Shown in pieces: positions 46,206 to 58,263 of a DNA stretch of 64,000 nt; position 1 is the stretch's first letter; each line of letters starts with the position of its first letter. A program made the translations under genes and the position numbers. A model generated the notes under the pieces. It saw only the letters and a list, made by a program, of their open reading frames with translations, was not told the DNA's origin and ran no database searches. The DNA comes from Pectobacterium actinidiae (GTDB lineage Bacteria; Pseudomonadota; Gammaproteobacteria; Enterobacterales; Enterobacteriaceae): NCBI RefSeq assembly GCF_000803315.1, contig NZ_JRMH01000001.1, positions 1,612,001 to 1,676,000 of the forward strand, read 5' to 3'.

Positions 46206-47903
46206 TTAGAACGAGGTACGTTTGTAGCTGCGGTACTGCGGTTGCCAGAAGTTGTGCTCAATCGCTTTCTGCAATGCATCAGCAGACGTTACGACGGCGA
46301 CACCTTGCAACTGTGCGGCTTTACCTACGTCCAGTGCGATACGTTTGGACACCTGCTGGATATCGGACAGATCCGGCAGCAGTGCGCCTTCACCGTTATT
46401 CGCCAGCGGTGAGCAGTCAGCCAGAGCGCGGCTGGCGGCCATCAACATACCGTCAGTGATACGTTTGGCACCCGACGCCAGTACACCTAACCCGATACCA
46501 GGGAAAATGTAGGAGTTGTTGCACTGTGCGATAGGGAAGACTTTGCCCTGATAGTTAACCGGAGAGAACGGACTACCGGTTGCGACTAGCGCTGAGCCTT
46601 CTGTCCAGCGAATGATATCTTCTGGACGGGCTTCCACGCGGGATGTCGGGTTAGACAGCGGCATCACGATAGGACGCGCGCAGTGCTTGTGCATTTCACG
46701 GATGATTTCTTCCGTGAACAGACCCGGCTGGCCGGATACCCCGATCAGGATGGTTGGCTTGGCATTGCGTACCACTTCCAGCAGTGAAATCGCGTCGCTG
46801 TTGCAATCCCAATCAGCCAGCAGTTCACTTTTTTGCACCAGCTTGCTCTGGAAATCGAGCAGGTTCGGCAGTTTGTCTGTCAGCAAACCGAAGCGGTCAA
46901 CCATGAAGACGCGTGCGCGCGCTTCTTCTTCGCTCAGACCTTCAGATTTCATCTGCGCGATGATTTGCTCGGCAATACCACAACCTGCGGAGCCTGCGCC
47001 CAGGAAGGTCACGGTTTGATCGCGTAACTGAGTGCCTGCTGCACGGCTGGCGGCAATCAGGCTGCCGATAGCCACGGCGGCAGTGCCCTGAATGTCATCG
47101 TTAAAACTACAGATTTCATCACGATAGCGGTTCAGCAGCGGCGTCGCGTTCTTCTGTGCGAAGTCTTCAAACTGCAACAGCACATTCGGCCAACGACGCT
47201 TAACGGCCTGGATGAATTCATCAACAAACTCATAGTATTCGTCATCAGTGATACGCGGATGACGCCAGCCCATGTACAGCGGATCGTTCAGACGCTGTGG
47301 GTTGTTCGTACCGACATCCAGAACCACTGGCAGGGTGTAGGCTGGGCTGATACCGCCACAGGCGGTGTACAGTGACAGCTTACCGATTGGAATCCCCATC
47401 CCGCCGATACCCTGGTCACCCAGACCCAGAATACGCTCACCGTCGGTCACAACGATGACTTTCACGTTCTGCTTGGTGGCGTTTTGCAGCATATCGTCGA
47501 TATGTGCGCGGTTAGGGTAGGAGATAAACAGGCCACGAGCGCGACGATAGATATCGGAGAAATGTTCACAGGCTTCGCCAACGGTCGGGGTGTAGATGAT
47601 CGGCATCATCTCACTGAGGTGACCGTCCAACAGGCGATAGAACAGCGTCTCGTTGGTATCCTGAATGTTGCGTAGGTAAACGTGTTTTTCAATATCGTGT
47701 TTGAATTCCTGATACTGACGCCAGGCGCGTTCTGCCTGTTCTTCGATGGTTTCGACGGCTTCAGGCAGCAGACCATGCAGGTTAAAGTTAGCGCGTTCTT
47801 CTTCGGTAAACGCACTGCCTTTATTCAGCAGGGGAAATTCAAGCAATATTGGGCCAGCGTAGGGAATATGGAGAGGTCGTTTGCTTTCGTATTCTAATTC
47901 CAT
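46206..47903 (-). CDS. maeA: NAD-dependent malic enzyme MaeA
   Basis: 565 residues, identical in length to E. coli MaeA. Motifs include [20 protein letters not shown] at the start, [35 protein letters not shown], the metal/substrate region [14 protein letters not shown] and the NAD fold [13 protein letters not shown]. It converts malate to pyruvate, CO2 and NADH in the cytoplasm. Single gene. Confidence 0.96.
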   Translation of the reverse strand: MELEYESKRPLHIPYAGPILLEFPLLNKGSAFTEEERANFNLHGLLPEAVETIEEQAERAWRQYQEFKHDIEKHVYLRNIQDTNETLFYRLLDGHLSEMMPIIYTPTVGEACEHFSDIYRRARGLFISYPNRAHIDDMLQNATKQNVKVIVVTDGERILGLGDQGIGGMGIPIGKLSLYTACGGISPAYTLPVVLDVGTNNPQRLNDPLYMGWRHPRITDDEYYEFVDEFIQAVKRRWPNVLLQFEDFAQKNATPLLNRYRDEICSFNDDIQGTAAVAIGSLIAASRAAGTQLRDQTVTFLGAGSAGCGIAEQIIAQMKSEGLSEEEARARVFMVDRFGLLTDKLPNLLDFQSKLVQKSELLADWDCNSDAISLLEVVRNAKPTILIGVSGQPGLFTEEIIREMHKHCARPIVMPLSNPTSRVEARPEDIIRWTEGSALVATGSPFSPVNYQGKVFPIAQCNNSYIFPGIGLGVLASGAKRITDGMLMAASRALADCSPLANNGEGALLPDLSDIQQVSKRIALDVGKAAQLQGVAVVTSADALQKAIEHNFWQPQYRSYKRTSF

Positions 47904-48111
47904 GACTTTTTACTCTTCGGATAACAGAAAAAAACTCAGGTGTTGTCGATAAAAACTGTTGCGGATCTTAAATTACCCAGAAAATATGTACAGAAATTGT
48001 TAATTAAAATAGTTACAGATGGCTTGCATCTTAGTGGAAATGCAGGCTTTATCGATTCACCTCTCGTTTTTCACGCTTCCCTGTGCTGAAATCGTGCGCT
48101 CACCTCTGCCG

Positions 48112-49002
48112 TTATTCCCCAATAAAGTGATGTTCAATGTCGGTGCAGCCTAATTCGGCCAGCATAATTTGCGAAATAGCCCAGTGGCTGACAACCGCAT
48201 TGCGACGCTCAACGACGGCCGCGTGTTTAATGGTGCACGGATCGTCGCCGGCAAGGTTCATCAGATTCAGTGCGATTTGCAAAGGCGGCAGGCTAGGATT
48301 AAATGCCGCATTTTCTGCGTAGCGTCCGGTATAAATGTTGCCGCTTACGGTTTCCAGCGCAATGCCGCTGATCGCCTTGCTATAGGGCGCGTGGCTACGG
48401 TTGGCGGCATCCAGTCCCAGACGTGCCAGCACGCCCACATTGTGTAAGGTCGCACCGTGGTTGACGGCATCCATTAATAAGGTATCAATTTGTAGATCGA
48501 CAGGGCCAAAAGCATCCGGCAGATAGTGGCTGAGCAGTGCAGGCTGGCGACCCGGCAACTGAATGCGTAGCGACGCCGCATTGCGCAACTCATTCATAAA
48601 CTGGCGACAGTGGCCGCACGGCGTGTAGTTCACGGTCACGGTTCGCAAGCCATGCTCATTGCGTAGCCACGCATGGCTGATGGCGCTTTGTTCGGCATGC
48701 ACCGTTTGCTGTAGCTGAACGGCACTGAACTCCATGTTGGCACCAAAGTAGAAATTGCCGCTAAGCCCTTGTGCAATCGCGCCAACCTGAAAATTCGAGA
48801 TCGGCGCTTTGGCGTAGGTGGCCGCCAGCGGTAATAGCGCAAAGGCCAACGCGTCGGCGTCTAACTGGCTGGCTTCACAGACGGCATTCACGTCGTCAGC
48901 GGTTAGCATGGCGGCGAAATCCGGTTTATCGATCAAGGGACCGATCGCAGCTTGCAGACTGTCAGGGAGTTGCTGGAAGGCGTTTTCAAATCGTGGGTGC
49001 AT
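48112..49002 (-). CDS. cdd: Cytidine deaminase
   Basis: 296 residues, the long enterobacterial form with two deaminase-fold domains. The catalytic [11 protein letters not shown] and zinc-binding [12 protein letters not shown] are intact in the N-terminal half; the C-terminal half is the degenerate copy. It converts cytidine to uridine for pyrimidine salvage. It is followed on the same strand-side by yohK, as cdd and yohJK are neighbours in E. coli. Confidence 0.95.
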   Translation of the reverse strand: MHPRFENAFQQLPDSLQAAIGPLIDKPDFAAMLTADDVNAVCEASQLDADALAFALLPLAATYAKAPISNFQVGAIAQGLSGNFYFGANMEFSAVQLQQTVHAEQSAISHAWLRNEHGLRTVTVNYTPCGHCRQFMNELRNAASLRIQLPGRQPALLSHYLPDAFGPVDLQIDTLLMDAVNHGATLHNVGVLARLGLDAANRSHAPYSKAISGIALETVSGNIYTGRYAENAAFNPSLPPLQIALNLMNLAGDDPCTIKHAAVVERRNAVVSHWAISQIMLAELGCTDIEHHFIGE

Positions 49003-49172
49003 GTTGGCGTACTCTTTTTACCCGTCAATGACATCATGTTAGTAGCAGAGTAGCAATAATTTGTGATCAAAATCTCTTTGTTGAATGAAAGGAATGCAAA
49101 TTAACTGCTAAATGCGAGATGAATCTCAATTTTATAGCGGACGATGCAAGGTACGCACCGTCCCCGCGAGAT

Positions 49173-49868
49173 TCAGCCAACGACATGCAAGAGTAGAGGG
49201 AAGACTAACGGCGCAATCAGCGACGTGATGATTCCGCAGATGACCAGCGCCAGCGAACTGAATGCGCCTTCCTGATAATCAACTTCTGCACAGCGTGCCG
49301 TACCGAGCGCGTGCGAAGCGGTGCCCATCGACAGCCCACGTGCGGCTTTGGTTTTGATTCCGACGCGGTTGAACAGGCTGTGGCCTAAGACCGCGCCGAG
49401 AATACCGACAAAAATCACGCAGACGGCGCTGATAGCTGGGATCCCGCCAATAGAACTGGCAACGGCCATCGCAATCGGTGTGGTGACGGATTTAGGCAGC
49501 ACCGAGGCGGCTATTTCTGGCGATGCGCCCATCCACAGCGCTACCAGCGTGCCGGAGATAATGGCGGTTAGGCTACCGATGAAGCATACGCTGATGATTG
49601 ACTTCCAGCGCGCGCGAATTTGATGCAACTGTTCGTAAAGCGGGAATGCCAGCGCGACCACCGCGGGTTGCAGCAGGTCGTTAAGGACTTTGCTGCCCTG
49701 AAAATAGTGCTCGTAGGGAATCTTCAATACCAACAGCAGCGGAATAATAATCGCCATCGACACCAGCAGTGGGTTCAACAGTGAAATTCTGGTCAGTACG
49801 GCCAGTTTGCGCGCGGCGAAAAAGACTATCAGAGTGAGGGGCAGTGACCACCACAAATAGCTGAACAT
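49173..49868 (-). CDS. yohK: YohK, LrgB-family inner-membrane protein
   Basis: 231 residues with about six membrane helices. LrgB family features: VLPKSVTTPIAMAVASSIGG, LGHSLFNRVGIKTKAARGLS and MGTASHALGT. Start shares an A with the yohJ stop (TAATG). The LrgAB/CidAB-type pair exports small metabolites or influences murein hydrolase activity. Confidence 0.93.
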   Translation of the reverse strand: MFSYLWWSLPLTLIVFFAARKLAVLTRISLLNPLLVSMAIIIPLLLVLKIPYEHYFQGSKVLNDLLQPAVVALAFPLYEQLHQIRARWKSIISVCFIGSLTAIISGTLVALWMGASPEIAASVLPKSVTTPIAMAVASSIGGIPAISAVCVIFVGILGAVLGHSLFNRVGIKTKAARGLSMGTASHALGTARCAEVDYQEGAFSSLALVICGIITSLIAPLVFPLLLHVVG

Positions 49869-50275
49869 TATTCGTTATCCTTCGGCGGCGTGCGATCGCC
49901 AGCCACGGCTCGTTCACGCTGCATTATCTGGGTACTGAAACCCACAACCAACATCACAATAAAGGTACTGATCAGGCAGGAAACCACGATGGGGCCAAAC
50001 TGTTGGCTGACCAGCTCGTAATAATTCATCACCCCGACGCCGATAGGGACGAACAGCAGCGCCATGTGACGAATAAGCAGATGGCAGCCCGGTTTGACCC
50101 ACTGTGCGGGCAGAATTTGCGAGGTAAGCAGGGTGAACAAGACCAGCATGCCGATGATACTGCCGGGGATAGTGAACGGAAGTAACGCGGATACCGCATT
50201 GCCTGCCAGCAGGCAGAGATAAATCAATGCGAAAGCGCGTAAATACTGCCAGCAAACGATGAACGTATTACGCAT
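49868..50275 (-). CDS. yohJ: YohJ, LrgA/CidA-family inner-membrane protein
   Basis: 135 residues with four membrane helices. Typical LrgA core: [20 protein letters not shown], then [20 protein letters not shown]. The start at 50,275 (AGGAA upstream) gives the family length; the longer frame to 50,365 has no support. First gene of yohJK. Confidence 0.92.
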   Translation of the reverse strand: MRNTFIVCWQYLRAFALIYLCLLAGNAVSALLPFTIPGSIIGMLVLFTLLTSQILPAQWVKPGCHLLIRHMALLFVPIGVGVMNYYELVSQQFGPIVVSCLISTFIVMLVVGFSTQIMQRERAVAGDRTPPKDNE

Positions 50276-50431
50276 GGGAAATTCCTGATTAGCATAGAGC
50301 ATTATCATAACGCTAATGGAATTGACGTGCCATAGATCACGAATTTTGTTGGGAAGGGAAGGCAAATCCGTCTAAAAGATGAGCGATAGTTGTCCGGTCC
50401 GACAGAAATCGAGAAGCCGATGGAATAAATT

Positions 50432-50472
50432 CGGTTCAACCCCGCGCCAGTGTGGGCGTCGGCGTTGAACCG
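50432..50472. terminator. Hairpin between yohJ and celS
   Basis: CGGTTCAAC and GTTGAACCG form the base of a GC-rich hairpin. It lies 25 bases beyond the celS stop on the minus strand; no T-run. Confidence 0.5.
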
Positions 50473-50496
50473 GAAATGATCGAGACGACAGGCGTG

Positions 50497-51291
50497 TTAT
50501 TTTACGTCTACGCTCCACTTGGTGATGTCAATCTGCCCATCACCACCAAAGATCTCAGTGCCAAACTCAACGCTGCTGATATATTTTGCATTACTCATCC
50601 ATTTCTTGGTTCCCACCAAATAGTTGGTGAAATGGCGAATATTGAGTGACGCACTATTGGTATTGGAAGTACGCACAAAGGAAAAGACATTCCACCCTTT
50701 ACCGTTACCGGCGTTGATCCAGCCTTTGAATACGTTCCAACTGCTGCCACCGAGGAAAACGGTTTCAATATAATCACCCGCCGGGCCTGCATTAGTATTA
50801 TTTAGCCAGATCATTAATTCATCCGTAGGGGTAGAATCCCAACTGGCTTTGTCTGTGGTGTGGAACCAAATGTCATAAGCCGCGTTGTAAGTCCCGGTGG
50901 ATTTGATGGAATAGGTGACGTTACTGGTAATACTTTTATTGCTGGATAATTTTATCGGCAAGCCACTATTTGCTGTATAACCCGCCGTCCAGTGCCAACC
51001 GCTCACCAGCGACGGATAGGCTTTAACGCTGGGGGAGCTACTTGGCCAGTGCCAGTTCCACCCCATGCTGGTTGGGCTATTATAGAAAACCGTTTGTTGC
51101 CATCCTTTTACTTCATCCTTTCCCCAAACGTTATTGAATACATAATATTTATTATTCTCAAAATAGAGTTTGTCCGCGTCTTTGGACGAACTGACCGCAG
51201 AAGCAGCGAGTGGAGAAAGCAACAAGGCAGAAAAGAATACGGGAAATAATGTGCGGAAGATACGGAACGGCTTCTTATTTTCTGTAAGCAT
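50497..51291 (-). CDS. celS: Secreted GH12 endoglucanase (CelS-type)
   Basis: 264 residues, the length reported for Pectobacterium CelS. Signal peptide ending LLSPLAASA; the mature domain has GH12 features: FNNVWG, GWNWHWP, YDIWFHTTD, the nucleophile region DELMIWLNN and the acid/base region SSVEFGTEIFGG near the C-terminus. It hydrolyses plant cell-wall beta-glucan and is a recognised soft-rot enzyme. AAGGAG lies just before the ATG at 51,291. Located between yohJ and bioA. Confidence 0.9.
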   Translation of the reverse strand: MLTENKKPFRIFRTLFPVFFSALLLSPLAASAVSSSKDADKLYFENNKYYVFNNVWGKDEVKGWQQTVFYNSPTSMGWNWHWPSSSPSVKAYPSLVSGWHWTAGYTANSGLPIKLSSNKSITSNVTYSIKSTGTYNAAYDIWFHTTDKASWDSTPTDELMIWLNNTNAGPAGDYIETVFLGGSSWNVFKGWINAGNGKGWNVFSFVRTSNTNSASLNIRHFTNYLVGTKKWMSNAKYISSVEFGTEIFGGDGQIDITKWSVDVK

Positions 51292-51503
51292 AATAAATCT
51301 CCTTTTAAATATATGCTTGAGGTGTTTCACGTTAAAATCTAACACGTATTCATCACGTGTCTATGGTCGGTTGAATATAAATTGTGGTGTGCTTAACATT
51401 TTATATTTATTTTACCGCTATCAGAGTAATTCAATACGTTAACCATGAATAAAATGAAAAACTTATTCGTGTGTATAATTATAAGAGCGGTAATAAATAG
51501 CTG

Positions 51504-51628
<125 letters not shown>

Positions 51629-51692
51629 TCATTTGAGATGAAATAGGGGACATGTTTTGCGGCGCACGAATGCGTGCGCCTTAGCTGACTGA

Positions 51693-52997
51693 TTAGTCAA
51701 ATAGCTGTTCATCACGTATGGCGGCACAGACGGCGTCGGTCAACTGACGTAGCTCATCAGGCTGAATGATAAACGGCGGCATCAGATAAATGAGTCGACC
51801 AAAGGGGCGAATCCAGACGCCACGCTCGACAAAGAAACGCTGTAGCCGCGCCATATTGACCGGACGCTGCGTTTCTACCACGCCGATAGCACCCAGCACG
51901 CGGACATTCGCCACCAGCGGAGAATCCGCGCAGGGTTGCAGCGCTTCTCGCAACTGCCGCTCAATATTTTGCACTTGCTGCTGCCAACGGTTCTCGGCGA
52001 GCAGCGACAAACTGGCATTGGCTGCCGCGCAGGCGAGCGGATTGCCCATAAATGTGGGGCCGTGCATAAAACAGCCTGCTGCGCCGTTACTGATGGTTTC
52101 AGCGACTCGCCGGGTGGTCAGCGTGGCGGAGAGCGTCATATAGCCGCCGGTAAGCGCTTTTCCCAGACACATAATATCGGGAGAAATTCCCGCATGTTCG
52201 CAGGCAAACAGCTTGCCGGTGCGGCCAAATCCGGTGGCGATCTCATCAGCAATCAGCAAGATGCCCCACTGGTCGCACAGTTCCCGCACCCGACGCAGGT
52301 AGGCCGGATGGTAAAAACGCATTCCGCCCGCGCCCTGCACGATAGGTTCCAGAATGACGGCCGCGATCTCATGCGCGTGCGCCGACAGCATTGCCTCTAA
52401 CGGCGCGATATCAGCTTCCTGCCAGTCATTGGTAAAACCGCCTGCGTTGATCGCGGCGCATGGCGGTGAATCGACAAACAGATGGGTAGGCAGATAGCCC
52501 TGATACAGGCTATGCATCGAATTCTGTGGGTCGCACACGGACATCGCACCGAAGGTATCACCGTGATAACCGTGACGTAGGGTGAGAAAACGTTGACGGG
52601 TTTCACCGCGTGCCTGCCAGTATTGCAGCGCCATTTTCATCGCCACTTCGACGGCCACTGAACCGGAATCCGCCAGAAAAACGCATTCCAGCGTGTCTGG
52701 CGTGATGTCCACCAGTTGGCGGCACAGCGCCACCGCCGACGGATGGGTGATCCCGCCAAACATCACATGCGACATCTGGCTGAGCTGATCCTGCACCGCC
52801 TGATTGATCGCCGGATGATTGTAGCCGTGAATCGCTGCCCACCACGATGACATGCCGTCAATCAGGCGACGTCCGTCATCCAGATGAAGCGCGACGCCGC
52901 TGGCTGCTATCACAGGATAGCAGGGCAGTGGTTCGGTCATCGAAGTGTAGGGGTGCCAAATGTGGCGCTGGTCAAAAGCAATGTCTTCCGGGCTCAT
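51693..52997 (-). CDS. bioA: Adenosylmethionine-8-amino-7-oxononanoate aminotransferase BioA
   Basis: 434 residues. Family motifs: [20 protein letters not shown] at the start, [55 protein letters not shown] and the PLP lysine in [11 protein letters not shown]. It makes diaminopelargonic acid in biotin synthesis. Divergent from bioB across the BirA operator. Confidence 0.96.
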   Translation of the reverse strand: MSPEDIAFDQRHIWHPYTSMTEPLPCYPVIAASGVALHLDDGRRLIDGMSSWWAAIHGYNHPAINQAVQDQLSQMSHVMFGGITHPSAVALCRQLVDITPDTLECVFLADSGSVAVEVAMKMALQYWQARGETRQRFLTLRHGYHGDTFGAMSVCDPQNSMHSLYQGYLPTHLFVDSPPCAAINAGGFTNDWQEADIAPLEAMLSAHAHEIAAVILEPIVQGAGGMRFYHPAYLRRVRELCDQWGILLIADEIATGFGRTGKLFACEHAGISPDIMCLGKALTGGYMTLSATLTTRRVAETISNGAAGCFMHGPTFMGNPLACAAANASLSLLAENRWQQQVQNIERQLREALQPCADSPLVANVRVLGAIGVVETQRPVNMARLQRFFVERGVWIRPFGRLIYLMPPFIIQPDELRQLTDAVCAAIRDEQLFD

Positions 52998-53006
52998 GAT
53001 GATCTT

Positions 53007-53039
53007 TCGTAAACCAAAATGGATTCTATTTGGTTGACA
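53007..53039. promoter_or_regulatory. BirA (biotin repressor) operator
   Basis: TCGTAAACC–16 bases–GGTTGACAG, close to the E. coli bio operator (TTGTAAACC…GGTTTACAA) with the same 16-base spacing. Lies between divergent bioA and bioB, so both directions are repressed by biotinyl-AMP-bound BirA. Confidence 0.9.
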
Positions 53040-53092
53040 GTATATCGGGTTAATTTACACTGGCGAAACGTTTTTAGTTTGGAGATGCCGAC

Positions 53093-54130
53093 ATGGCTGA
53101 CCGCATGTACTGGACGCTTGAGCAAGCGCAAGACTTATTTAATAAACCATTTCTGGAACTGATGTTTGAAGCGCAGCAGATCCACCGTCAGCATTTTGAT
53201 CCCCGCCAGGTGCAGGTCAGTACGTTACTGTCGATTAAGACCGGTTCCTGTCCCGAGGACTGTAAGTATTGCCCGCAGAGCTCCCGCTATCGCACCGGGA
53301 TTGATACTGAACGCCTGATGCAGGTTGAACAGGTGCTGGAATCGGCCCGCCAGGCGAAAGCCGCAGGATCGACGCGCTTTTGTATGGGCGCGGCGTGGAA
53401 AAACCCGCACGAGCGCGATATGCCATATCTGGAACAGATGGTGCAAGGTGTCAAAGCGATGGGGATGGAAACCTGTATGACGCTGGGAACGTTGCACAAC
53501 GATCAAGCCGAGCGTCTGGCGTCTGCTGGGTTGGATTTCTATAACCATAACCTCGATACCTCGCCAGAATTTTACGGCAGCATTATTACTACCCGCACGT
53601 ATCAGGAGCGTCTGGATACGCTGGATAAAGTGCGCGGTGCGGGCATTAAGGTCTGCTCGGGCGGTATCGTCGGGCTGGGGGAAACGGTGCGTGACCGTGC
53701 CGGGCTGCTGGTGCAGTTAGCTAACCTACCGACGCCGCCGGAAAGCGTACCGATCAATATGCTGGTTAAGGTGAAAGGCACGCCGTTGGCGGATAATGAT
53801 GATGTCGATCCGTTTGATTTCATTCGTACTATTGCCGTTGCGCGTATCATGATGCCGGCGTCCTATGTGCGTCTGTCCGCCGGACGCGAGCAGATGAGCG
53901 AACAAACACAGGCGATGTGCTTTATGGCGGGGGCGAACTCCATTTTCTACGGCTGCAAACTGCTCACGACGCCAAACCCGAAAGAAGACAAGGATCTGGC
54001 GCTGTTCCTCAAGCTGGGTCTGAATCCGCAGCAGACGGCGACCGAATACGGCGATAACCAACAGCAGCAGCGGTTGGCCGAACAGTTGATTAATGCCGAT
54101 AGCGAGCAGTTTTATAATGCCGCGGTATAA
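53093..54130 (+). CDS. bioB: Biotin synthase BioB
   Basis: 345 residues, radical SAM enzyme. The SAM cluster motif is C53-x3-C57-x2-C60 ([13 protein letters not shown]). [13 protein letters not shown] and RLSAGREQM are typical. It inserts sulphur into dethiobiotin. First of bioBFCD. Confidence 0.97.
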   Translation: MADRMYWTLEQAQDLFNKPFLELMFEAQQIHRQHFDPRQVQVSTLLSIKTGSCPEDCKYCPQSSRYRTGIDTERLMQVEQVLESARQAKAAGSTRFCMGAAWKNPHERDMPYLEQMVQGVKAMGMETCMTLGTLHNDQAERLASAGLDFYNHNLDTSPEFYGSIITTRTYQERLDTLDKVRGAGIKVCSGGIVGLGETVRDRAGLLVQLANLPTPPESVPINMLVKVKGTPLADNDDVDPFDFIRTIAVARIMMPASYVRLSAGREQMSEQTQAMCFMAGANSIFYGCKLLTTPNPKEDKDLALFLKLGLNPQQTATEYGDNQQQQRLAEQLINADSEQFYNAAV

Positions 54131-54169
54131 CGCCCTGTACGCAAACTGCTGGATGGGGCATGTGCAATC

Positions 54170-55327
54170 ATGAGCTGGCAGCAACGTATCGAAGCCGCGC
54201 TGATGCAGCGTCAGCGCGATGATGCCTACCGCGTACGGCAGGTTAATCAAGGCGGCAGCGGGCGCTGGCTGATGCAGGGCGATCGCTGCTATCTGAATTT
54301 TTCCAGCAACGATTATCTGGGGCTGAGCCACCACCCTGAGATTGTGCGTGCCTGGCAGCAGGGCGCTGAACAATATGGGATTGGCAGTGGCGGTTCCGGG
54401 CATGTGACAGGCTATACCGATGCCCATGCCGCGCTGGAAAGTCAGCTTGCCGACTGGCTGGGCTATCCGCGTGCGCTGCTGTTTATTTCCGGCTATGCCG
54501 CGAATCAGGCTGTGGTGGCGGCGCTGGCACAGTCAGAAGACCGTATTTTCGCCGATAAACTCAGCCATGCTTCACTGCTGGAGGCCGCCGCACAGTCACC
54601 TGCGAGCCTGAGGCGCTTTAAACACAATCAGGTCGATAGCCTGCAAGCGCTGCTGAAGAAACCCACAGACGGCCAGACGCTGGTGGTGACCGAGGGCGTT
54701 TTCAGCATGGATGGCGATACCGCGCCGCTATCGGCACTACAGGCTCAGTGCAGGGCGCATAATGCCTGGCTGATGGTGGACGATGCACACGGAATTGGCG
54801 TGCTGGGTGATGAAGGGCGCGGGAGTTGCTGGCAGCAAGGCATCAAACCCGAGTTGCTGATTGTCACGTTCGGCAAAGCGTTTGGCGTGAGCGGCGCGGC
54901 GGTACTGTGCGCCGAACCGCTGGCCGAGTATTTCCTGCAATTCGCCCGCCATTTGATTTACAGCACCTCAATGCCAGCAGCACAGGCCTGTGCGCTGAGT
55001 GCGGCAATCAACGGTGTCCGGCAGGGCGAAGCACGGCGTGATGCGCTACGACGTAATATTGCGCTGTTCCGTGCGGGTTTTTCCAACTCCACCTATCAAT
55101 TGATGGATTCACAGAGTGCGATTCAACCGCTGATTGTTGGTGAGAATGCGCGGGCAATGGCACTGATGAGCCATCTGCGTGAACAGGGCGTGTGGGTTAG
55201 TGCGATGCGGCCACCAACGGTGCCTGTCGGTAGCGCGCGTCTACGCATTACGCTGACGGCGGAGCATCAGCCGGAAGATATCCATCGCTTGCTGACGGTA
55301 TTGCACCATGCTGACAGAAAACTATAA
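54170..55327 (+). CDS. bioF: 8-amino-7-oxononanoate synthase BioF
   Basis: 385 residues, PLP enzyme. Motifs [35 protein letters not shown] and the lysine-bearing [12 protein letters not shown]. Condenses pimeloyl-ACP with alanine. Its end overlaps bioC by 20 bases. Confidence 0.97.
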   Translation: MSWQQRIEAALMQRQRDDAYRVRQVNQGGSGRWLMQGDRCYLNFSSNDYLGLSHHPEIVRAWQQGAEQYGIGSGGSGHVTGYTDAHAALESQLADWLGYPRALLFISGYAANQAVVAALAQSEDRIFADKLSHASLLEAAAQSPASLRRFKHNQVDSLQALLKKPTDGQTLVVTEGVFSMDGDTAPLSALQAQCRAHNAWLMVDDAHGIGVLGDEGRGSCWQQGIKPELLIVTFGKAFGVSGAAVLCAEPLAEYFLQFARHLIYSTSMPAAQACALSAAINGVRQGEARRDALRRNIALFRAGFSNSTYQLMDSQSAIQPLIVGENARAMALMSHLREQGVWVSAMRPPTVPVGSARLRITLTAEHQPEDIHRLLTVLHHADRKL

Positions 55328-56069
55328 CAAGCAGGCGATTGCGCAGGCGTTTGGGCGTGCAGCAGGGTGCTACGACCGCTTTGCCGAACTGCAACGCACC
55401 AGCGGAGAACGTCTGCTGGCGCTGATGCCGTCGCACAGCGGTCTACAAGTGCTGGATGCGGGCTGCGGAACCGGGCATTTTAGTCGCCGCTGGCGCCAGG
55501 CTGGTAAAAATGTGACTGCGCTGGATTTGTCGGTGGACATGCTGGCGCATGCCCGTGAGCAGCACGTTGCCGATCGTTATCTGGAAGGCGATATCGAAAA
55601 TCTGCCGTTGGTGGATTGCTGTGTGGATATCAGCTATAGCAATCTGGCAGTGCAGTGGTGCGACTCGTTACCGCGTGCGCTGGCCGAGCTGTATCGGGTC
55701 ACGCGGCCGGGCGGCGTTATTGCGTTTGCGACGCTGGCTGATGGCTCCTTAAGTGAACTGTCACAGGCGTGGCAGCATCTGGACGGCACGCAGCGGACGA
55801 ATCGTTTTCTGCCACTCTCCGCTATCGAAGCAGCCTGTCAGCCCTATCGTCATCATGTGGTACAAGAGCGTGAGATCTGCCTGTTCCCAGATGTATTGGC
55901 GTTGATGAAATCGCTGAAAGGGATTGGTGCGACCTGGTTGCACGAAGGACGTGCGCCGGGGCTATTGAGCCGGGCGCGTCTGGCGGCGCTGTCTGCCCAT
56001 TATCCGCAAGAACAGGGCGGCTACCCGCTCAGCTATCAACTGGTTTATGGAGTGATTTATCGTGATTGA
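55308..56069 (+). CDS. bioC: Malonyl-ACP O-methyltransferase BioC
   Basis: 253 residues. SAM-binding motif [16 protein letters not shown]-terminus [20 protein letters not shown] as in E. coli BioC. Methylates malonyl-ACP to start pimelate synthesis. Overlaps bioF and bioD. Confidence 0.95.
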   Translation: MLTENYNKQAIAQAFGRAAGCYDRFAELQRTSGERLLALMPSHSGLQVLDAGCGTGHFSRRWRQAGKNVTALDLSVDMLAHAREQHVADRYLEGDIENLPLVDCCVDISYSNLAVQWCDSLPRALAELYRVTRPGGVIAFATLADGSLSELSQAWQHLDGTQRTNRFLPLSAIEAACQPYRHHVVQEREICLFPDVLALMKSLKGIGATWLHEGRAPGLLSRARLAALSAHYPQEQGGYPLSYQLVYGVIYRD

Positions 56070-56742
56070 GCGCTGGTTTGTAACGGGCACGGATACCGAA
56101 GTCGGGAAAACGGTCGCCAGCACGGCGCTACTCCAGGCTGCGAATCAGGCCGGAAACCGCACCGCAGGCTATAAACCCGTGGCGTCCGGCTGTGAAATGA
56201 CGGCTGACGGCATTCGCAACAGCGATGCGCTGGCGCTTCAGGCCAATAGCAGCGTCCGGTTGGATTATCAGGCGGTGAACCCGCTGGCGTTTATGGAACC
56301 GACTTCGCCGCATATTATCAGTGCGGTGGAACAGCGGCCTATCCCTCTCTCCAGCCTGTCCGCAGGGCTGCGGGCATTAGAAACAGAGGCAGATTGGCTG
56401 TTGGTCGAAGGTGCTGGTGGGTGGTTTACGCCGCTGTCGGAGCAAGAAACGTTTGCCGACTGGGTCGTTCAGGAACAACTCCCCGTGATTTTGGTCGTCG
56501 GCATCAAGCTGGGTTGTATCAATCACGCGATGCTAACTGCCCACGCGATTCAACACGCTGGCTTGCACCTGGCTGGCTGGATCGCAAACGACATCACGCC
56601 GCCCGGAAAATGGCATCAGCCGTATCTGCAAACGCTGCAACAGCGCCTACCTGCGCCGATGCTGGGCGAAATTCCCTATTTATCGGATCATCAGCAGCAT
56701 AACTTGGGGCAGTATATTGATATTACATTATTAGTGAAATAA
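56062..56742 (+). CDS. bioD: Dethiobiotin synthetase BioD
   Basis: 226 residues from a GTG start at 56,062, overlapping bioC by eight bases. P-loop GTDTEVGKT, KPVASGCE and VEGAGGWFTPLSEQETFADW. Closes the ureido ring of dethiobiotin with ATP and CO2. Confidence 0.95.
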   Translation: MIERWFVTGTDTEVGKTVASTALLQAANQAGNRTAGYKPVASGCEMTADGIRNSDALALQANSSVRLDYQAVNPLAFMEPTSPHIISAVEQRPIPLSSLSAGLRALETEADWLLVEGAGGWFTPLSEQETFADWVVQEQLPVILVVGIKLGCINHAMLTAHAIQHAGLHLAGWIANDITPPGKWHQPYLQTLQQRLPAPMLGEIPYLSDHQQHNLGQYIDITLLVK

Positions 56743-57009
56743 GTAACGTCACTAAAAATAGTGGGATATGTTTTATTATTGGCTAACTATTTTATGCCAA
56801 ATAATAATAGTGTTATTTATTGGTTCTTCACTCAATGGATTTGCGTGTTTTTTTAATAAAAACGCTAATCCATTTTTTAAAGAATACATTCATTAATGTC
56901 TGGTTGTTCGTGAAATAATAGTGATAGAATAAATGTTGTGACATTTTTTATTGTATGTTTTTTATTAAAAAACTTACGCAAACAACTAACATGATTCAAG
57001 GAATGTATC

Positions 57010-57489
57010 ATGGCAAACATTATTTATCTTTCACTTAATGGCGAGAAACAAGGGTTGATATCCGCAGGGTGTTCCACGATTGCATCGATAGGCAACCTGC
57101 ATCAGTCTGGACACGAAGATGAGATTTTTGTTTACGAATTAAATACCAGTGTTATGCGGGAAGACAACGTCTCATTCTATCCCCTCCAAATCAGAAAGCC
57201 TATCGATAAATCTACGCCGCTATTATCCCAAGCTCTGGGCGATAAAGAAAAATTAACCTGTGAACTGTCTCTTTATCGGACCGCCATGGCAGGCGGTAAT
57301 GAGCTGTATTTCAAAATAAGGTTATTAGGCGGAATTATTTCTGGTATTAATGCTATGTACCCTAATTCTTTAACACATAACGATTTACAGCCGAGCGAAA
57401 GCGTGTCTTTTAAATTTAACACCATTGAATGGGAACATGTGGCTGCACGCACCAGTTCCTATCTGTTCTGGCAAGATGCCGTTATGTGA
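57010..57489 (+). CDS. hcp: Hcp-family type VI secretion tube protein (orphan)
   Basis: 159 residues matching the Hcp/TssD pattern: an N-terminal strand with SLNGEKQG, the conserved GHEDEIFVYELN, PLQIRKPIDKSTPLLSQAL and the C-terminal FNTIEWEHVAA. Hcp hexamers form the expelled tube of the type VI system and can carry effectors. No other tss genes are here, so this is an orphan hcp whose product would use a main cluster elsewhere. AAGGA precedes the ATG. It is followed by a putative effector and two immunity-like genes. Upstream DNA (56,743–57,009) is AT-rich, unlike the bio genes. Confidence 0.88.
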   Translation: MANIIYLSLNGEKQGLISAGCSTIASIGNLHQSGHEDEIFVYELNTSVMREDNVSFYPLQIRKPIDKSTPLLSQALGDKEKLTCELSLYRTAMAGGNELYFKIRLLGGIISGINAMYPNSLTHNDLQPSESVSFKFNTIEWEHVAARTSSYLFWQDAVM

Positions 57490-57570
57490 AATGATGACTG
57501 ATTCATTTCATTCTGGCTGAAGCTATCTTCCGGCGCTATTGCCTGTAAATAAGAAGGCGTTGAGAATTTT

Positions 57571-58263
57571 ATGAGTAAACGATCGGATATCGTGGATGGT
57601 CCAACGGCAACGACGAATAAGAGCGGTTTAATTTACAGTGAGGTACTTGGCTGGGTTGATTTGGGCCATGCTCAGGGCGACGATATCAGAAAGTTGTTAC
57701 TGCAATTTGAGGCAGGCGAGAGTGGGGATAAACCGTATTACGATGTGAAATATTTCCAGGATATGCGGAAATTTAGGAAGAGGGTCGGTACATCTAAATA
57801 TTCCGTCTGGCGCATCAAGAAAGGTGTATCACGTAGCGAACAGTTCAGCATCGCGTTAGCGATGATGATGGCAGTCGCTCCCCGTTTTGAGGGGTTCCAA
57901 GATGGTTTTCCGTTTAATTTTTTCACCGACAGTGGGTTTAGCGGCGAAGATCTTGTCTCTGATTTATTGGGTTTTTATCGTGTCGTTGATGGCATCCATT
58001 ACTTCTCAGAACTCAAACCGATTAGCAGGGATGAGGCATTAAAACGCTGGGATTTTTACGGCTCGATCGGTGGGTTCAAGAATAAATCATTCAGGCCGTT
58101 ACTCTTCCCCGATCCAGAGCAGAACCCGAATGCGCGGCCCTATTTTGGCGTGTTACCTGCATTTATGACGAGAATAAAACCCTACGCTTCCGTTCCGTCT
58201 GAACGGGTTGATATTGTGATTGATGATGGAACCGGGTGGCACCTGAAGTTTTCAGGAGGGTAA
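57571..58263 (+). CDS. Putative type VI effector (unrecognised family)
   Basis: 230 residues without a signal peptide, 81 bases after hcp. Visible motifs: LIYSEVLGWVDLGHAQGDDI near residue 20, with a His that could be catalytic or metal-binding; WRIKKGVSRSEQFSIALAMM; FNFFTDSGFSGEDLVSDLLG; a C-terminal domain ending VDIVIDDGTGWHLKF. The GWVDLGHA start recalls DUF4056-like proteins, but I am not certain. Position between an orphan hcp and membrane-anchored small proteins, with coupled translation to the first of these, is the usual layout of an Hcp-delivered toxin. A periplasmic target is inferred from the anchored partners. Confidence 0.6.
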   Translation: MSKRSDIVDGPTATTNKSGLIYSEVLGWVDLGHAQGDDIRKLLLQFEAGESGDKPYYDVKYFQDMRKFRKRVGTSKYSVWRIKKGVSRSEQFSIALAMMMAVAPRFEGFQDGFPFNFFTDSGFSGEDLVSDLLGFYRVVDGIHYFSELKPISRDEALKRWDFYGSIGGFKNKSFRPLLFPDPEQNPNARPYFGVLPAFMTRIKPYASVPSERVDIVIDDGTGWHLKFSGG